From assembly GCA_003024785.1 (NCBI GenBank), contig PUQB01000230.1:1-64000 (forward strand): a stretch of 64,000 nt of DNA, given 5' to 3'. A program made the translations under genes and the position numbers. Positions 1 through 11,700 of this stretch are shown in pieces. The notes below the pieces were generated by a model. It was not told the origin of the DNA and did not search any database. It was given only the letters and a program-made list of their open reading frames with translations. This DNA comes from Selaginella tamariscina (taxonomy: Eukaryota > Streptophyta > Lycopodiopsida > Selaginellales > Selaginellaceae). Position 1 is the stretch's first letter. Each line of letters starts with the position of its first letter.

Positions 1-1713
1 TACTGACCGTAGAGAATAGCTCCGATATCAATTGTCAGAGTTTTAACTCAAAGGGCCAACACGTGGCTGCTAGGTGGCCATTCAGCGTCATCACCCTGTG
101 TGAGCAACGCTAAGTTTCTCAGAACACCTCAACGACCCCTAGGGTTAGACTCTAATGCCCAAGTGGACAGGAGACTTAGGGTTTAGCCTAAGTCTCCCTA
201 GAATGTCTACCCCCAGAACCCTTGAGGGCCTAGTTGACTTAGGGTTTAGCCTAAGTCTCCCTAGAGTGTCTACCCCCAAAACCCTTGAGGGATAACCCTA
301 GTTGACTTAGAGCCTTGCCCTAGAAGACCTAGACAGGCTCATGCCCTAACCCCCATCAAGGAGACATGTGTTCCACACATACCCCGTGACAGAGCTAAGG
401 CATCGTCACTTACCCCTTGAGGAATCACCCTCATTTGGGAGTACAACTCCTTTAGGGCGACGAGGGGTACCTTGAACCACAACTAACCCTTAAGGGTTTG
501 AGTGGCCAAGTCATACCATAGAACTAGGGCTAGTACTTAGTGAGGACAAGAGTGTGCGCCGTAGGCGGACACGAGTGTTCTATTAAGCAAACTCCCTAAG
601 CACATGACCTTGCGAGTGCCTCACGAAAGGGCTCCTGTTAACATGCTTAGGTTTTCAACCCTTGGATTCCAAGGAGAACACTCCCCTAGCCAAGTGTGCC
701 AAAGCACACCTAGTTACGAGACCTAACCTCCCTTAAGTGGATGCCCAAGGCTTAGCACCCTAATGCAAGCACAAGCATGTCTATTTGCTAGAGTATCCAA
801 CCCCTTGGCGACAAGCCCATGACATAACCCCAAAAGGCGTGCCTCAAGCGTTGCACCTTGTGACATTTAGCCCAATGTCACTGCCTTCCCCGATGTGGGC
901 TATCATGCCATAGCCCTTAGATTCAAGAGTTGCCCCTTAGTGAACCCTCAGGAACTGGTAATGTGAACCTGTCAAACAAGATCCCACACCCACAGTTGGA
1001 CAAGGACACGGATGTGCCTTGCTTGGCCATGAGTGCTACACCTAGCTTGACATGGAGGAGGAGGCTAGAGACAAGCCTCAACCTCTGCCTCTTGAAACGT
1101 GCATTCTGACAAGACCTCATAGGCATGGATTCGCCAACGTTAAGGGTAAGTTACCCCGAAGGTGGGATGTACCCCTAGCATTTGGAAGTTAAGGCAGCAC
1201 AACAGAGGGTTTGTGCCTTGACGACACAAGCTAGAGCTTGCACCGGGAGAAGAGTAACGAGCTCAGTTATGAACCCAGGAACCCTCGCTCCTATATACTA
1301 CCTTATTTATGTGATAGACCCCCCCCCCCTGTTTTCCTGTTTACATAAGTGGGCTAGCACTGAATTCTCATTCCCAAAGGGAACATACTTGGTGAGTTAT
1401 CCATCGACCCCTAAACCCTAACCTATCAAACCTGGGGGTATTTCTAAGCATATCCGACATGCCGAACTCACCGGAACTAGCCATTAATCCAACCGGGACA
1501 TGGAAAACCAAGGTAAGAGTTTTTTAGATGTAAGTGCTAGCTTTGCCCAGAGTTTCTTGCAAATACCTAATGACACCCGGCCGGACCATCACTAGATATC
1601 CAAGTGCACTAAGCAGGCCTGTTTCTTCTACACTTAGGGCTTGCCAACATAGTACAGTAGGTAACAATAGTCAACATCCAAAGTAAAGAGGAGTCATAGT
1701 AAAAACTATGACA
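1..1713 (-). mobile_element. LTR of a minus-strand Ty3/gypsy element (body lies left of window)
   Basis: The LTR proper runs from about 33 to 1713 and, read on the minus strand, starts TGTCATAG and ends CTCTGACA. Its outer end, the C-run at 1319-1329 with a nearby TATA-like stretch, and the blocks around 1160-1240 and 1500-1713 match the reverse complement of the gypsy-2 LTRs (39966-40946, 46432-47410), but it is longer and clearly diverged. Bases left of 33 carry a primer-binding site, so this is the 5' LTR of an element whose coding body lies outside the window. The LTR would drive transcription leftwards. No coding region is supported inside it. Confidence 0.85.
19..30 (-). other. Primer-binding site
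   Basis: Read on the minus strand the bases are tgatatcggagc, two bases inside the LTR end. This resembles the tRNA-iMet-complementary site (TGGTATC.GAGC) found at the same place in gypsy-2 and gypsy-1. The second base differs from the usual G. Confidence 0.7.
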
Positions 1714-2412
1714 ATTATACCAAAGTATAGCATTTCACTAATTGGAGCAATTAGTGTTTTGATAAACATCTTTTTAAATTAATTCTTATTCTATAAAGAG
1801 TTGCAATTTCGATATTGATACTCTCGAATGAATAATGATCGTTTTAACGCTCAAATCCTAAGCTTACCAACTAGTTGTTATACTAGTGGATATAAACTTA
1901 CAATCATATCAATATATCGAAATGCTACAACTATAATATAGACATGGTTTTAATTTACATGAACCGAACTTCAGTTTTGAGATGGAACTATAATGTTATA
2001 ACAGTATTCTGAAGAACTTGTTCAGAGACTAAAGGAATCATGAACTAGTGTCTGGTTCATCTAACTGATTTAGCAAGATATTATTTTCCACACTAATGTT
2101 ATCATGACACCAAAGTGCCACCATAACTTCATGTTTTAGTCATATCTCATAATTCAGTAGATCCCTTCTAAACATGAATAAGATATTTAGTTCAGTATGT
2201 TGAACTAAGATACACTATTCATTTTAGACACCTAGTAATCTAGAAAGTACCACATTGCCCCTCAAGCAATATATTGAGAAATGCCTCATTTCTCAACTAA
2301 TTTGAAAACATGTTTCAAGTTACTACACTAAGATACCGTTTGAGTCTTTATATTTCATGATTATGGCCATCTCATGTGATCATAACCAAGTTTCAATATT
2401 GAGCGCTCTCAA
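1714..2412. other. AT-rich intergenic block
   Basis: About 700 bases with much lower GC than the surroundings. No long open frame, no similarity to other parts of the window, no terminal repeats that I can see. It lies between the outer end of the gypsy LTR and a fragment of the opposite end of the same kind of LTR, so it may be old flanking DNA or the remnant of another element. Confidence 0.5.
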
Positions 2413-2503
2413 TGTCAGAGTTTTAACCCGAATGGCCAACACGTGGCAACATGAGGCTGCCAAGTGGCCATCTGGCGTCAGCACCCTGTGTGAGCAACGC
2501 TAA
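2413..2503 (-). repeat. LTR-end fragment of the same gypsy family
   Basis: This segment closely matches 33-115: it begins TGTCAGAGTTTTAAC, continues through the AACACGTGGC block, and ends at GTGTGAGCAACGCTAAG. It is therefore the 3' terminal part of the LTR in minus orientation. The bases before it do not form the usual primer-binding site. Confidence 0.75.
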
Positions 2504-2514
2504 GTCTTGTGAGC

Positions 2515-3010
2515 AACGCTATGGTTAGTGGTGATGTGGTAGTTTGACCTAGGGTTTGGGGACATGACCTGAGACCACGTCCGCCATGTGGCACATGGGT
2601 TGCCACGTCATCACAGACTTTAGGGTTTAGGGTCAGGTTTTGTGGTGACATTGCAGTTTGAATGGGTTGCCATGTCATCACAGACTTTAGGGTTTAGGGT
2701 TAGGTTTTGTGGTGAAATGGCAGTTTGAATGGTTGCCACGGCATCAAGGACTTTAGGGTTTAGGCTTTTTGGTGACGTGTCAGTTTGACATGGGATTTGG
2801 GGAGGTGACTTGGGACCACTTCCGCCACGTGGCACATGGGTTGCCACATCATCATGACTCTAGGGTTTAGGGTTTGTGGTGACATGGCAGTTTGACCTAG
2901 GGTTTGGGTGAGAGCATGTTCGCCACATGGCACATGGGTTGCCACGTCATTGCAAACTTTAGGGTTTCTTGCTTTGGTTTGTGTTCTAGGGTTTAGGGTT
3001 TGTGGTGATG
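2515..3010. repeat. Degenerate minisatellite with telomere-like TTTAGGG units
   Basis: Four to five irregular copies of a 60-105 base unit. Each unit combines a GTTTGACCTAGGGTTTGG block, a TGGCACATGGGTTGCCACGTCATC block, and one to two copies of TTTAGGG (for example around 2625, 2685, 2750, 2860 and 2957). TTTAGGG is the plant telomere unit, but here it is part of a longer unit rather than a pure telomeric tract. The open frames across it are products of repetition and I do not call them genes. Confidence 0.7.
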
Positions 3011-3204
3011 TGGAAGTTTTGTGACACGACAATTTTACATGTATAGGACATGTTTCATCTTGGGTAGTAAACAATAAAGCTAAAGCATTATTTGTTTATG
3101 ACACAAACTCTAAAGATGCCAAATATACAAGATCATATTGGCACATGAACCCATAATGCAAACTTTGTAGCGGGCTTATTCGTGCATGACACATATGCTA
3201 CTTC

Positions 3205-3520
3205 CAATGTAAAAAATACATGAGAAATGACAGTGACAGTGGGAGTATACTTTCGCAGTGACAATGGTTGCATGTTGGCAATGATAGTGAGTGCATCTTA
3301 ACAGTGGGCACATGCTGGTGCATCTAATGTCATTGTAACAGTGAGCTATAGTGACCATGTAGTACTCATGTTGACACATACACGAGAAATGATAGTGACA
3401 GACAATGGTTGCATGTTGGCAATGATAGTGAGTGCATCTTAACAGTGGGCATATGCTGGTGCATCTAATTTCATTGTAATAGTGAGCTATAGTAACCATG
3501 TACTCATGTTAACACATACA
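3205..3520. repeat. Tandem duplication, unit about 140-160 bases
   Basis: Two adjacent copies share the blocks ACAATGGTTGCATGTTGGCA, GAGTGCATCTTAACAGTGGG and GAGCTATAGT. The first copy has an extra segment near its start. The function is unknown. Confidence 0.75.
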
Positions 3521-3896
3521 CTTTCCATGCAAGGACATTACAATGATAAATGTGATAAAATAAGGAACTAGTTGCAGTGTGTGAGATGTGAAGCTTATGA
3601 AACGATTGTGCTATTGGGGTATAAGGGTTTAAGGCTGGTTTTGGTGGTGAAATATTCTCCTTTGGCTTTCCGTCTATGTGTTGGGGTTATGTAGGGTTTA
3701 GGGTTTACTTCCCTAGTTGTAAGCCTAAACGGTTCAGGGCTAGTCTAGGGTTAGTTTAGGGTGTAACTCTAAACATGTCAATACCAGTTTATAATACTTA
3801 TTGCCCATAGTAACTTATTTCTGTGTAGAATTTTGTGTGAATTGTGTAAGCCCTAAAACCTCAAACTAGGGTTCACATGCAACGACAAAAGTTGAG
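3521..3896. other. Intergenic sequence, no gene seen
   Basis: Contains scattered TAGGGTTTAGGG-like words (around 3690-3770) and no supported frame or structured element. It ends at the 3' side of the 5S-like sequence. Confidence 0.5.
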
Positions 3897-3993
3897 TCGA
3901 GCACTTGGACTTCCCGAGTGGTCACCCATATTCAAGCTCAAACACGCTTTACTTCGGAGTTCTGATGCGATCCGGTGCAATCGTGTTGATATA
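3897..3993 (-). pseudogene. 5S rRNA pseudogene
   Basis: Read on the minus strand this follows plant 5S rRNA from about base 10 to the 3' region. It includes CACCGGATCGCATCAGAACT, CTCCGAAG, the A-box region (plus 3936-3949) and the C-box region (plus 3909-3930; GGGTGACC and GGGAAGTCC are intact). The stretch between A box and C box is about nine bases shorter than in plant 5S and the intermediate element is lost, so I doubt it is transcribed. The first nine or so bases of 5S are missing; in their place stands the 3' end of element B1. A Cassandra-type LTR also carries 5S sequence and cannot be fully excluded, but no LTR ends are visible here. The comparison is with plant 5S from memory. Confidence 0.75.
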
Positions 3994-6811
3994 AAGGAAT
4001 GTTTAAAGTTTATTCATGGGGCTAAATACAAGTGTACATAAAAACATTCCAACGGATTTTATATAAACCTACTCTTATTCCCATCCCCCTAAACCCAAGC
4101 ATCGTTGAGTGTTCGAAAAGAAAGTAATCGATTTAGACCTTTACGGTCTAGTCTCTCGCCCGGATACTGTCTCGAGCTTCAATCTCCAAACCACAGCTCA
4201 CAAGCACACACCAAAGAAAAAAGCAAACACAAACAAACAAGGCCAAACCAATCGCAGCAGATGCCCAAAGTAGCTTCATCACAACCATATAGCATACCAC
4301 ATACACATCCACCAAGATCACACATCAAATGCCAAGGATATGCCCAATACGCATCAGAATGACCACTTATTGCAAACACACCAAACCTCTTCGTAAACAA
4401 GAACCATCGTTGAGTTGCCCTCTTAAAGATACCCATTAAACCTTAGAGCAATCCCTAGCAAACTGTATAGCAAATGCCTATCAAAGAGGAGTAACACCGT
4501 AAAGCACACCAAAGCAACAAGCAAACGCACAAACAGACGAGGTCAAACCAATCTGCAGCAGATGCCCAAAGTAGCTCCATGACAACCACTATAGCATTTG
4601 CCATCAAAGAGGAGTAACACCGTACCAGAATAACCATACTCGTTTCCAAGCATGGGAGCCTCACGCTCGGGTGTACTAGGCTCAACACACGCCGACAAGC
4701 CATAAATGGTGGTCCTTACCACCTCAAACATGGGCCGCACTTCCACTAGTAGCTCAAGTCCCGGGAAGCCGACTCAAAAAGATGCCACTACTGAACCAGC
4801 AAGAGGCAATGAAGTGCAAAACGCAAATGCTTGAACCAACAAAGTGTATAACTCCTTCTAGACACCCAACCAGCACACGTGTTCGGGGTCTTCAGTCTCT
4901 GACCATTCAGCACAGGCCCGTAGGCGGTGCCTAACCCGAATTAGTGAGCCATCAAGTGCATACGAATTTGCCACACAGCTTTGCCCATCACCGCAAGTGC
5001 CACAAGGAACAACCAATGTCGCCAGGAACACGACCATCCACATACACATACGCAAGTGCCAGCAACATGTCACTCGGGTCTTCAGTCCTCTGACCTTTCA
5101 GCACAGGCCCGTAGGCGGTGCCTAACCCAAGCAACGAGCTAATCAAGTGCGCATGACACCAGAAACAACCAGCATCACAGAAACAACCAACGTCGCAGGA
5201 ACACGACCATCCACATACACATACGCAAGTGCCTGAACCAGTAAATTGCATAACTTCTTCTAGGCAAACCAACCAAACCCGCAACATGTCACTCGGGGTC
5301 TTCAGTCCTCTGACCTTTCAGCACAGGCCCGTAGGCGGTGCCTAACCCAAGCAACGAGCCAATCAAATGCATCTCTGTCACCATGAAATCGCCACACAAC
5401 GTCACTCATTCATTGCACATCCACCAGAAACAACCAATAGAAACAACCAGCATCACGAAGAAAAGTCCGCACCACACAAAACAACCTCTAGAGACAACCA
5501 ACATCACAGAGAACAACCATCGACTAACCATGAAGCTTCCCTCAACAAAACCAATGACTATTGCCCCCACATGCAGACCAGAACAAGAGCAACTCCACCA
5601 AATCGCCATGTCTAGCCAAAAGGACCACCACTGAACCATGGTAATACTCGCAGATAGCTATGGGTGACGAGGCCATGCTGTAATCCGCATCATCATATGT
5701 ACCATTGCAGTTGATGACTTGCCCAGACTCCGCTTGCCGGGCTACAAGGGAGTCAGCAATATCGCTTTCAAACAAGACACAAACAACTTGATTTCGCAGC
5801 TCATACATGACAATCCAGGCTTGTCATGCATGGTAAGACCATGCTCCAGACCCACAATGACAACATCTACTCACATGACCTTATCAAAGTTGCCACATGG
5901 TTTACCCCTTCTGGGAAATGCAGCAAAACCTAGAATCGCACAAACAACCAACATCACAAGACTGAATCCGCACCACACCAACCACATACACGTCGACTAA
6001 CCGTGAAGCTTCCTCAACAAAATCAATGACCATTGCCCCACATGTAAGACCAGAACAAGAGCACACTCCACCAAATCGCCATGTTTAGCCAAAAGGACCA
6101 CCACTGAACCATGGTAATACTCGCAGAAGCTATGGGTGGCGAGGCCATGCTGTAATCCGCATCCTCATATGTACCATTGCAGTTATGACTTGCTACAAGG
6201 GAGTCAGCAATATCGCTTTCAAACAAGACACAAACAACTTGATTTCGCAGCTCATACATGACAATCCAAGCTTGTCATGCATGGTAAGACCATGCTCCAA
6301 CCCACAGCAACAACATATACTCATATGACCTCATCAAAGTTACCACACAAGTTTTACCCCTTCTGAGGCAAATGCAGCAAGACCTAGAATCGCACACATA
6401 CCCTTCGAGAACTCCAAATTTCTCTCCAAAACTTGAGGAGAGGCTAAGAGACCACACCCACTACCCATCTCCTCAATTTCATAAAAAACCGAGCAATCAA
6501 GGCACATGCATCAAACCCTAGAGTGAACCCTAGCATCGCACACATACCCTTCGAAATTCCAAATCCTGCTCCAAAACTTGAGGAGAGACGTAAGAGACCA
6601 CATCCTCACTACCCATCTCTCAATTTCATCAAAAACCTGAGCAATCGAGGCGCATATGCATCCAATCCTAAAACTCACCACATAGTCGAAAAGCTCCAAA
6701 AAATTCCTTCGAATCGAGTCAAAGGGTCATCAAGACATCACCATGCAAACATTTAACACTCCAGATGCCCCACCGCCAAGGCGGCTAAGGTTTGCAATCA
6801 GCAATCGTATT
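3994..6811 (-). mobile_element. Non-autonomous non-LTR element B1
   Basis: The 3' end is at low coordinates. In sense direction the last bases are GCCCCATGAATAAACTTTAAACATTCC, shared in position and largely in sequence with the LINE 3' ends, followed by the 17-base junction motif (3977-3993). A second motif (6812-6828) lies at the 5' side. Inside are a duplicated 3' module (about 4200-4290 and 4500-4590), three copies of a roughly 200-base unit with GCACAGGCCCGTAGGCGG (about 4911, 5101, 5321), a duplicated segment (5601 and 6076), and two copies of a 150-base 5' unit (about 6400, 6540). No reverse transcriptase or other known domain appears. Short coding-like stretches recur in all copies, but I do not recognise them. 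Confidence 0.7.
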
Positions 6812-6941
6812 ACAATCGTGTTGATATAAAGGAATGTTAGAAGTTTATTCATGGGGCAAAATTACAACCAACAATTCCAAGTTTTCCCCTTACTTTCTAT
6901 GCCGTCGAACTACTTCGCTAACTAACTCAAGAATACTAACC

Positions 6942-7108
6942 TTAGCCCATGTTCCTCCACCTCACTACGTCAGCAGCCACGTCATCAGCCACGTCGGCAG
7001 CCACATCAGCAGCCACGTCATCAGCCACGTCAGCACCATGTCAGACAGCCAAGACAATGCCACGCCAGAAAAGCTCATACGCACCTGGTTCCTCATCCGT
7101 GGGAATCC
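6942..7108 (-). pseudogene. Putative acidic-repeat ORF3 remnant (L1)
   Basis: Overlaps the end of ORF2 in another frame. The start codon seen in L8 is ACG here, and there is an in-frame stop after LAV. Beyond it the frame reads the DVAADVAADV type repeat and ends DVVRWRNMG-stop, like L6 and L8. It may be only a by-product of the GACGTGGCT repeat. Confidence 0.35.
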
Positions 7109-7909
7109 ACTAACCACCTAGGTGGGCTCCATCTCCACTTCACCTGACTTTGAAGTTTCACTCCAAGCAGTGGAAGCCACTGTCTTTCTAGTAAATCCCT
7201 CTCCTCCAGATCCCCTCGTTCCCAAGAAACCTCATGGTGGGAGGCCATTGCCGATACCAGTGTAGTCCAGAAGAAGACAACCGCGCGCTGAGTCGTCCAC
7301 CTCCTCCCCTTGAACACCCCTGCGTTCGTGAGCGCCAGATTGCCCACATGGTGCAGCCCCGAATGAAGTACCACTGGCTCGATGACATCCCCGGCGGCTC
7401 TTCCACTGTATCTAAAGCAAGGCCTGGACTGAAGCTTGGAAGGTCTCTGTTCCCCTTCACAACTCACACGCCGGCTGACTTTGAAACATAGACTGCATGC
7501 TCCCAAGGCAAGTAGCTCCCAGCTCACTAGCACGTCCTGCTGACATACCTGCTTCACGACACGCAACGCATGAGCCCAGATTTCTTGCGCGCACACACAC
7601 TCCAGAAACAGTGCCGCTCCAATTCCAACGTCCCGCAAGCCTCACACCCCTGAAACGGGAGTCCCCAGATATTAACTGCGCACAGCCAGATTGTTCTGGA
7701 GAAGCATCCACATCATCGCCTTAATTGCTGCCGGCCACGGACCCGACCAAAGCTCCCGCCCGAAATCCTTGCTCAACCCCAGTAGCAATCTGCGTCCCAT
7801 TCCCGGCTTGTAATTGAAAAAGCTGCTCCCCGATTCTCTCCTGCAGTCCACCTCCATGCCTTGGGATCGAAGTCAAGTTTCTCCACAGCCCCTTTTCGGA
7901 AAAGGTACA
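7093..7909 (-). pseudogene. LINE ORF2 C-terminal fragment (L1)
   Basis: Three overlapping frames give the ORF2 C-terminus with frameshifts. The zf-RVT-like region, best seen in other copies as GCEACGTLES, is damaged here. The distal part has the IRGCTMWAIWRSR and FFWTTLVSA blocks found in L6 and L8, and the reading ends RWLVDSHG-stop. The catalytic reverse transcriptase core is absent. Confidence 0.75.
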
Positions 7910-7926
7910 GCAATCGTGTTGATATG

Positions 7927-9924
7927 AAGGAATGTTTAAAGTTTATTCATGGGGCTAAATACAAGTGTACATAAAAACATCCCAATGGATGTTATATAAA
8001 CCTACTCTTATTCCCATCCCCCTAAACCGATTTAAGACCTTTACGGGTCTAGTCTCTCGCCCGGATACTGTCTCGAGCTTTCAATCTCCAAACCACAACT
8101 CACAAGCACACACCAAAGCAAAAATAACAAAACACAAACAAACGAGGCCAAACCAATCGCAACAGATGCCCAAAGTAGCTCCATGACAACCACTATAAGC
8201 ATACCACATTAACATCCACCAAAGATCAAACATCAAATGCCCAAGGATATGCCCAATACGCATCAGAATGACCACTTATTGCAAACACACCAAATCTTCG
8301 TAAACAAGAACCATCGTTGCAGTTGCCCTCTTAGAAGATACCCATTAAACCTTAGAGCAATCCCCTGCAAACTGTATAGCAAATGCCCATCAAAGAGGAG
8401 TAACACCTTATCAGAATAGCCATACTCGTTTCCAAGCATGGGAGCCTCACGCTCGGGGTGTACTAGGCTCAACGCACACGCTGACAAGCCAATAAAGGTG
8501 GTCCTTACCACCTCAAACATGGGGCCGCACTTCCACTAGTAGCTCAAATCCCGGTAAGCCGACTCAAAAAGATGCCACTACTGCAACCAGCAAAAGGCAA
8601 TGAAGCGCAAAACGTAAATGCCTGAACCAACAAAGTGTATAACTCCTTCTGACACCCCAACCAGCAACACGTGTTCGGGGTCTTTCAGTCTCTGACCATT
8701 CAGCACAGGCCCGTAGGCGGTGCCTAACCCGAATCAATGAGCCAATCAAGTGCATACAAATTTGCCACACAACTTTGCCCATTCACCGCAAGTGCCACAA
8801 GGAACAACCAACGTCGCCAAGAACACGACCATCCACATACACATACGCAAGTGCCAGCAACATGTCACTCAGGGTCTTCAGTCCTCTGACCTTTCAGCAC
8901 AGGCCCGTAGGCGGTGCCTAACCCGAGTAGTGAGCCAATCAAGTGCATACGAATTTGCCACACAGCTTTGGCCCATTCACCACAAGTGCCACAAAGAACA
9001 ACCAACGTCGCTAGGAAACACGACCATCCACAAACAACCTCTAGAAACAACCAGCATCACAAGGAACAACTCCGCACCATACCAACATCCACACACACGT
9101 CGACTAACCATGAAGCTTCCTCAACAAAATCAATGACCATTGCCCCACATGCAAGACCAGAACAAGAGCAAACGCCATCAAATCGCATGTCTAGCCAAAA
9201 GGACACCACTGAACCATGGTAATACTCGCAGATAGCTTGGGTGACGAGGCCATGCTGTAATCCGCATCCTCATATGTACCATTGCAGTTGATGACTTGCC
9301 CAGACTCCCGCTTGCCGTGGCTACAAGGGAGTCAGCAATATCGCTTTCAAACAAGACACAAAACAACTTGATTTCGCAGCTCATACATGACAATCCAAGC
9401 TTGTCATGCATGGTAAGACCATGCTCCAGACCCCAGCAACAACATCTACTTATATGATCTCATCAAAGTTACCACATGATTTTACCCCTTCTAGGCAAAT
9501 GTAGCAAAACGTAGAATCGCACACATGCCATCTGAGACTCCAAATTTCTACTCCAAAACTTGAGGAGAGGCATAAGAGCTCACACCCTCATTACCCATCT
9601 CCCCAATTTCATCAAAAAATGAGCAATCAAGGCGCACCCTAGAGTGAACCCTAGCATCGCACACATACCTTTCGAAACTTCAATCTCTGCTCCAAAACTT
9701 GAGGAGAGACGTAAGAGACCACATACTCACTATCCATCTCTTCAATTTCATCAAAAACCCAAGCAATCGAGGCGCACATGCATCCAATCCTAAAACTCAC
9801 CACATAGTCGAAAAGCTCCAAAAAACTTCTTCCGAATCAAGTCGAAGGGCCATCAAGACATCACTGTGCAACATCTACCATTCCAGATGCCCCACCACCA
9901 AGCGTTAGGCACCAAGGCGGCTAG
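7927..9924 (-). mobile_element. Non-autonomous non-LTR element B2
   Basis: Same family and orientation as B1, flanked by motifs at 7910-7926 and 9925-9941. The 3' end has the shared AATAAACTTTAAACATTCC block. It carries two copies of the GCACAGGCCCGTAGGCGG unit (about 8701, 8897), one copy of the CCATGGTAATACTCGCAGAT region (9214), and two copies of the 5' unit (about 9535, 9655). It lacks the duplicated module of B1. No known protein domain was recognised. Confidence 0.7.
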
Positions 9925-9941
9925 GCAATCGTGTTGATATG

Positions 9942-10423
9942 AAGGAATGTTTAAAGTTTATTCAAAAACCTACTCTTATTCCCATCCCCCTAAACCCCAA
10001 GCATCGCTGAGTGTTCGAAGAAGAAAGTAATTGATTCAGACCTTTACGGGTTTAGTCTCTCGCCCGGATACTATTTCAAGCTTTAATCTCCAAACCACAG
10101 CTCACAAGCACACACCAAAGAAAAAAGCAACACAAACAAATGAGGCCAAACCAATCTGCAACAGATGCCCAAAGTAGCTCCATGACAACCACTATAGCAT
10201 ACAATACACATCCACCAAGCTCAAACATCAAATGCCCAAGGATATGCCCAATACGCATCAGAATGACCACTTATTGCAAACACACCAAACCTCTTCATAA
10301 ACAAGAACCATTGTTGCAGTTGCCCTCTTAGAAGATACTCATTAAACCTTAGAGCAATCCCCCGCAAATTGTATAGCAAATGCCCATCAAAGAGGAGTAA
10401 CATCGTACCAGAAAGCCATACTC
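9942..10423 (-). mobile_element. Non-autonomous non-LTR element B3, 5'-truncated
   Basis: About 480 bases of the B family 3' part, between motifs 9925-9941 and 10424-10440. A short deletion relative to B1 and B2 removes the bases after GTTTATTCA near 9963. The 5' truncation lies in the region that is 4640 in B1. Confidence 0.75.
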
Positions 10424-10440
10424 GCAATCGTGTTGATATG

Positions 10441-10761
10441 CTGAAGTTTAGAAGTTTATTCATGGGGCAAAATACAACAAACACTTCCAGGTTTTCTCTT
10501 CTCTACATTCTACTCTGCCTAAGGACCTCTCTAACTACATCATAACATTATGTATACAAGCCCGCACTCCGACTGCTACCTCTATGTTCACATCCTCAGC
10601 CACATAAGCAGCCTCACAAGCAGCCACGTAGGCAGCCACACTAGCAACCACACAAGCAGCCACGTCATCCCCCACGTAAGCCACACAAACAGCCATGTAG
10701 GCAGCCACGTAAACAGCCACGTAAGCAGCCACATAAGCAACCACGCAAGCAGCCACGCAAG
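10441..10761 (-). mobile_element. LINE copy L2, 3' end only
   Basis: A 5'-truncated LINE of the same subfamily as L4: the 3' terminal sequence (TGCTGAAGTTTAGAAG...) is almost the same as at 21650. The rest is an array of GCAGCCACGTAA-like 12-base units (about 10600-10760). It is cut off inside the array, directly at the next junction motif (10762-10778). The minus frame 10535-10765 is an AAYVAAYV repeat with no conventional domain. Confidence 0.75.
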
Positions 10762-10778
10762 GCAATCATGTTGATATG

Positions 10779-11700
10779 TAGGAAGATTATTTGGTTATTC
10801 AAGGTGCATTTACAAGAAAGTATTTTTCTTCCTAGTTTTTCTTCGCTTGTTTCCCTCGCCGTCTACCTACTTGCCTCTAAGTCTGTTGCAAAATTCTGTA
10901 CATCGGTCGTGTCATCTCTCCGCATACTCCTCCCCGCCAGCAACCACTTAGCCCTTGGTTTTGTTGCAAAAACTGTGCACCAGTCATGTCAACTCGCCAC
11001 GTTCTCCTCCCATGAGAAGTCTCTTCTTCCCTTAGTCTGCTGCAAAATCTATGCATCGGCCACGTCATCACACCACTTAACTCATCCCCGCCAGCAGCCA
11101 CTTCATCTGCCACGTTCACAGCCATAATCATCTGCCACGTTCACAGCCATATCATCTGCCACATTCGCAACCATGTCATCTTCTCTGCGCCATCCCCGTC
11201 AGCCTGACTTCATCCTAGTCATCACGTATATGTCTGCCGCCATGTCAACCTCTCCAGTATTAGCTCTCTAGTCCCTTCAAAGTAGTATTCACACGGTATT
11301 TGTAAAAGTGTCCGCCTTGCTACCAAGGTACCACGTAACTAAGCCATCATTATGAGCAGGCTAAACTTCTCTCCCTAATGCTCCCATGGGGAGCAGGAAA
11401 GCATGAAAGGGAGCGTAGCTTCCCCGCCTGAAGGATCACTTCTGTAAGCACAAGGATCGGGAGATTCTCAATAAGCCAAACTTCTCTCCTTTGTGGTTCC
11501 CCTGGGAGCCAAAGCATGAAAGAGAAACATTCCCCGCTTACAGGAACCATCCGTCACTCATTCCGTTCTACAAGACCAGGTCGCGAAGGGCACTCTCTCT
11601 AGGCTCGAAGTCACTGACTCAATGTTCAGCACACCTGACAACCTCACGGGTACTCCTGTGTCTACTAACCTTGCGGGTACTCCTTGTCATGACACCAGTA
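10779..11700 (-). other. 3' region of L3
   Basis: Non-coding tail. It has CTGCCACGTTCACAGCCAT-like repeats at about 11090-11180 and the paired hairpin unit. The terminal block is more diverged from B and other LINE copies (TAGGAAGATTATTTGGTTATTC), similar in layout to L7. Confidence 0.65.
11361..11555 (-). repeat. Twin hairpin repeat in the 3' region of L3
   Basis: Two direct repeats about 115 bases apart, each with a short inverted repeat: GCTCCC/GGGAGC at 11380-11394 and GGTTCCC/GGGAGCC at 11495-11510. L7 has the equivalent pair at 36521-36536 and 36636-36649 with changed bases. Such structures in LINE tails can be recognised by the element's own reverse transcriptase; that role is inference here. 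Confidence 0.6.

Larger units (their letters stand above)
6829..7909 (-). mobile_element. LINE copy L1, 5'-truncated
   Basis: Only the last kilobase of a LINE remains: the end of ORF2 and the 3' region. It is bounded by junction motifs at 6812-6828 and 7910-7926. The 5' truncation falls in ORF2, at a point that continues in L6 and L8, as expected for incomplete target-primed reverse transcription. The 3' region carries a CAGCCACGTCAT-type array at about 6970-7040. Partial motif copies (6794-6811) precede the 3' junction. There is no poly(A) tail. Confidence 0.8.

Noticed and set aside
1182-1421. A 79-residue plus-strand frame
   Set aside because: It lies in the LTR, spans the C run, and has no domain.
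3897-3993. Cassandra-type TRIM element as the source of the 5S sequence
   Set aside because: No paired LTRs, primer site or polypurine tract nearby; the 5S part is joined to a LINE-type 3' end. Not fully excluded.
5338-6000. Frames in B1 as possible host genes
   Set aside because: Short, in several frames, repeated in all B copies with indels, and without recognised domain.
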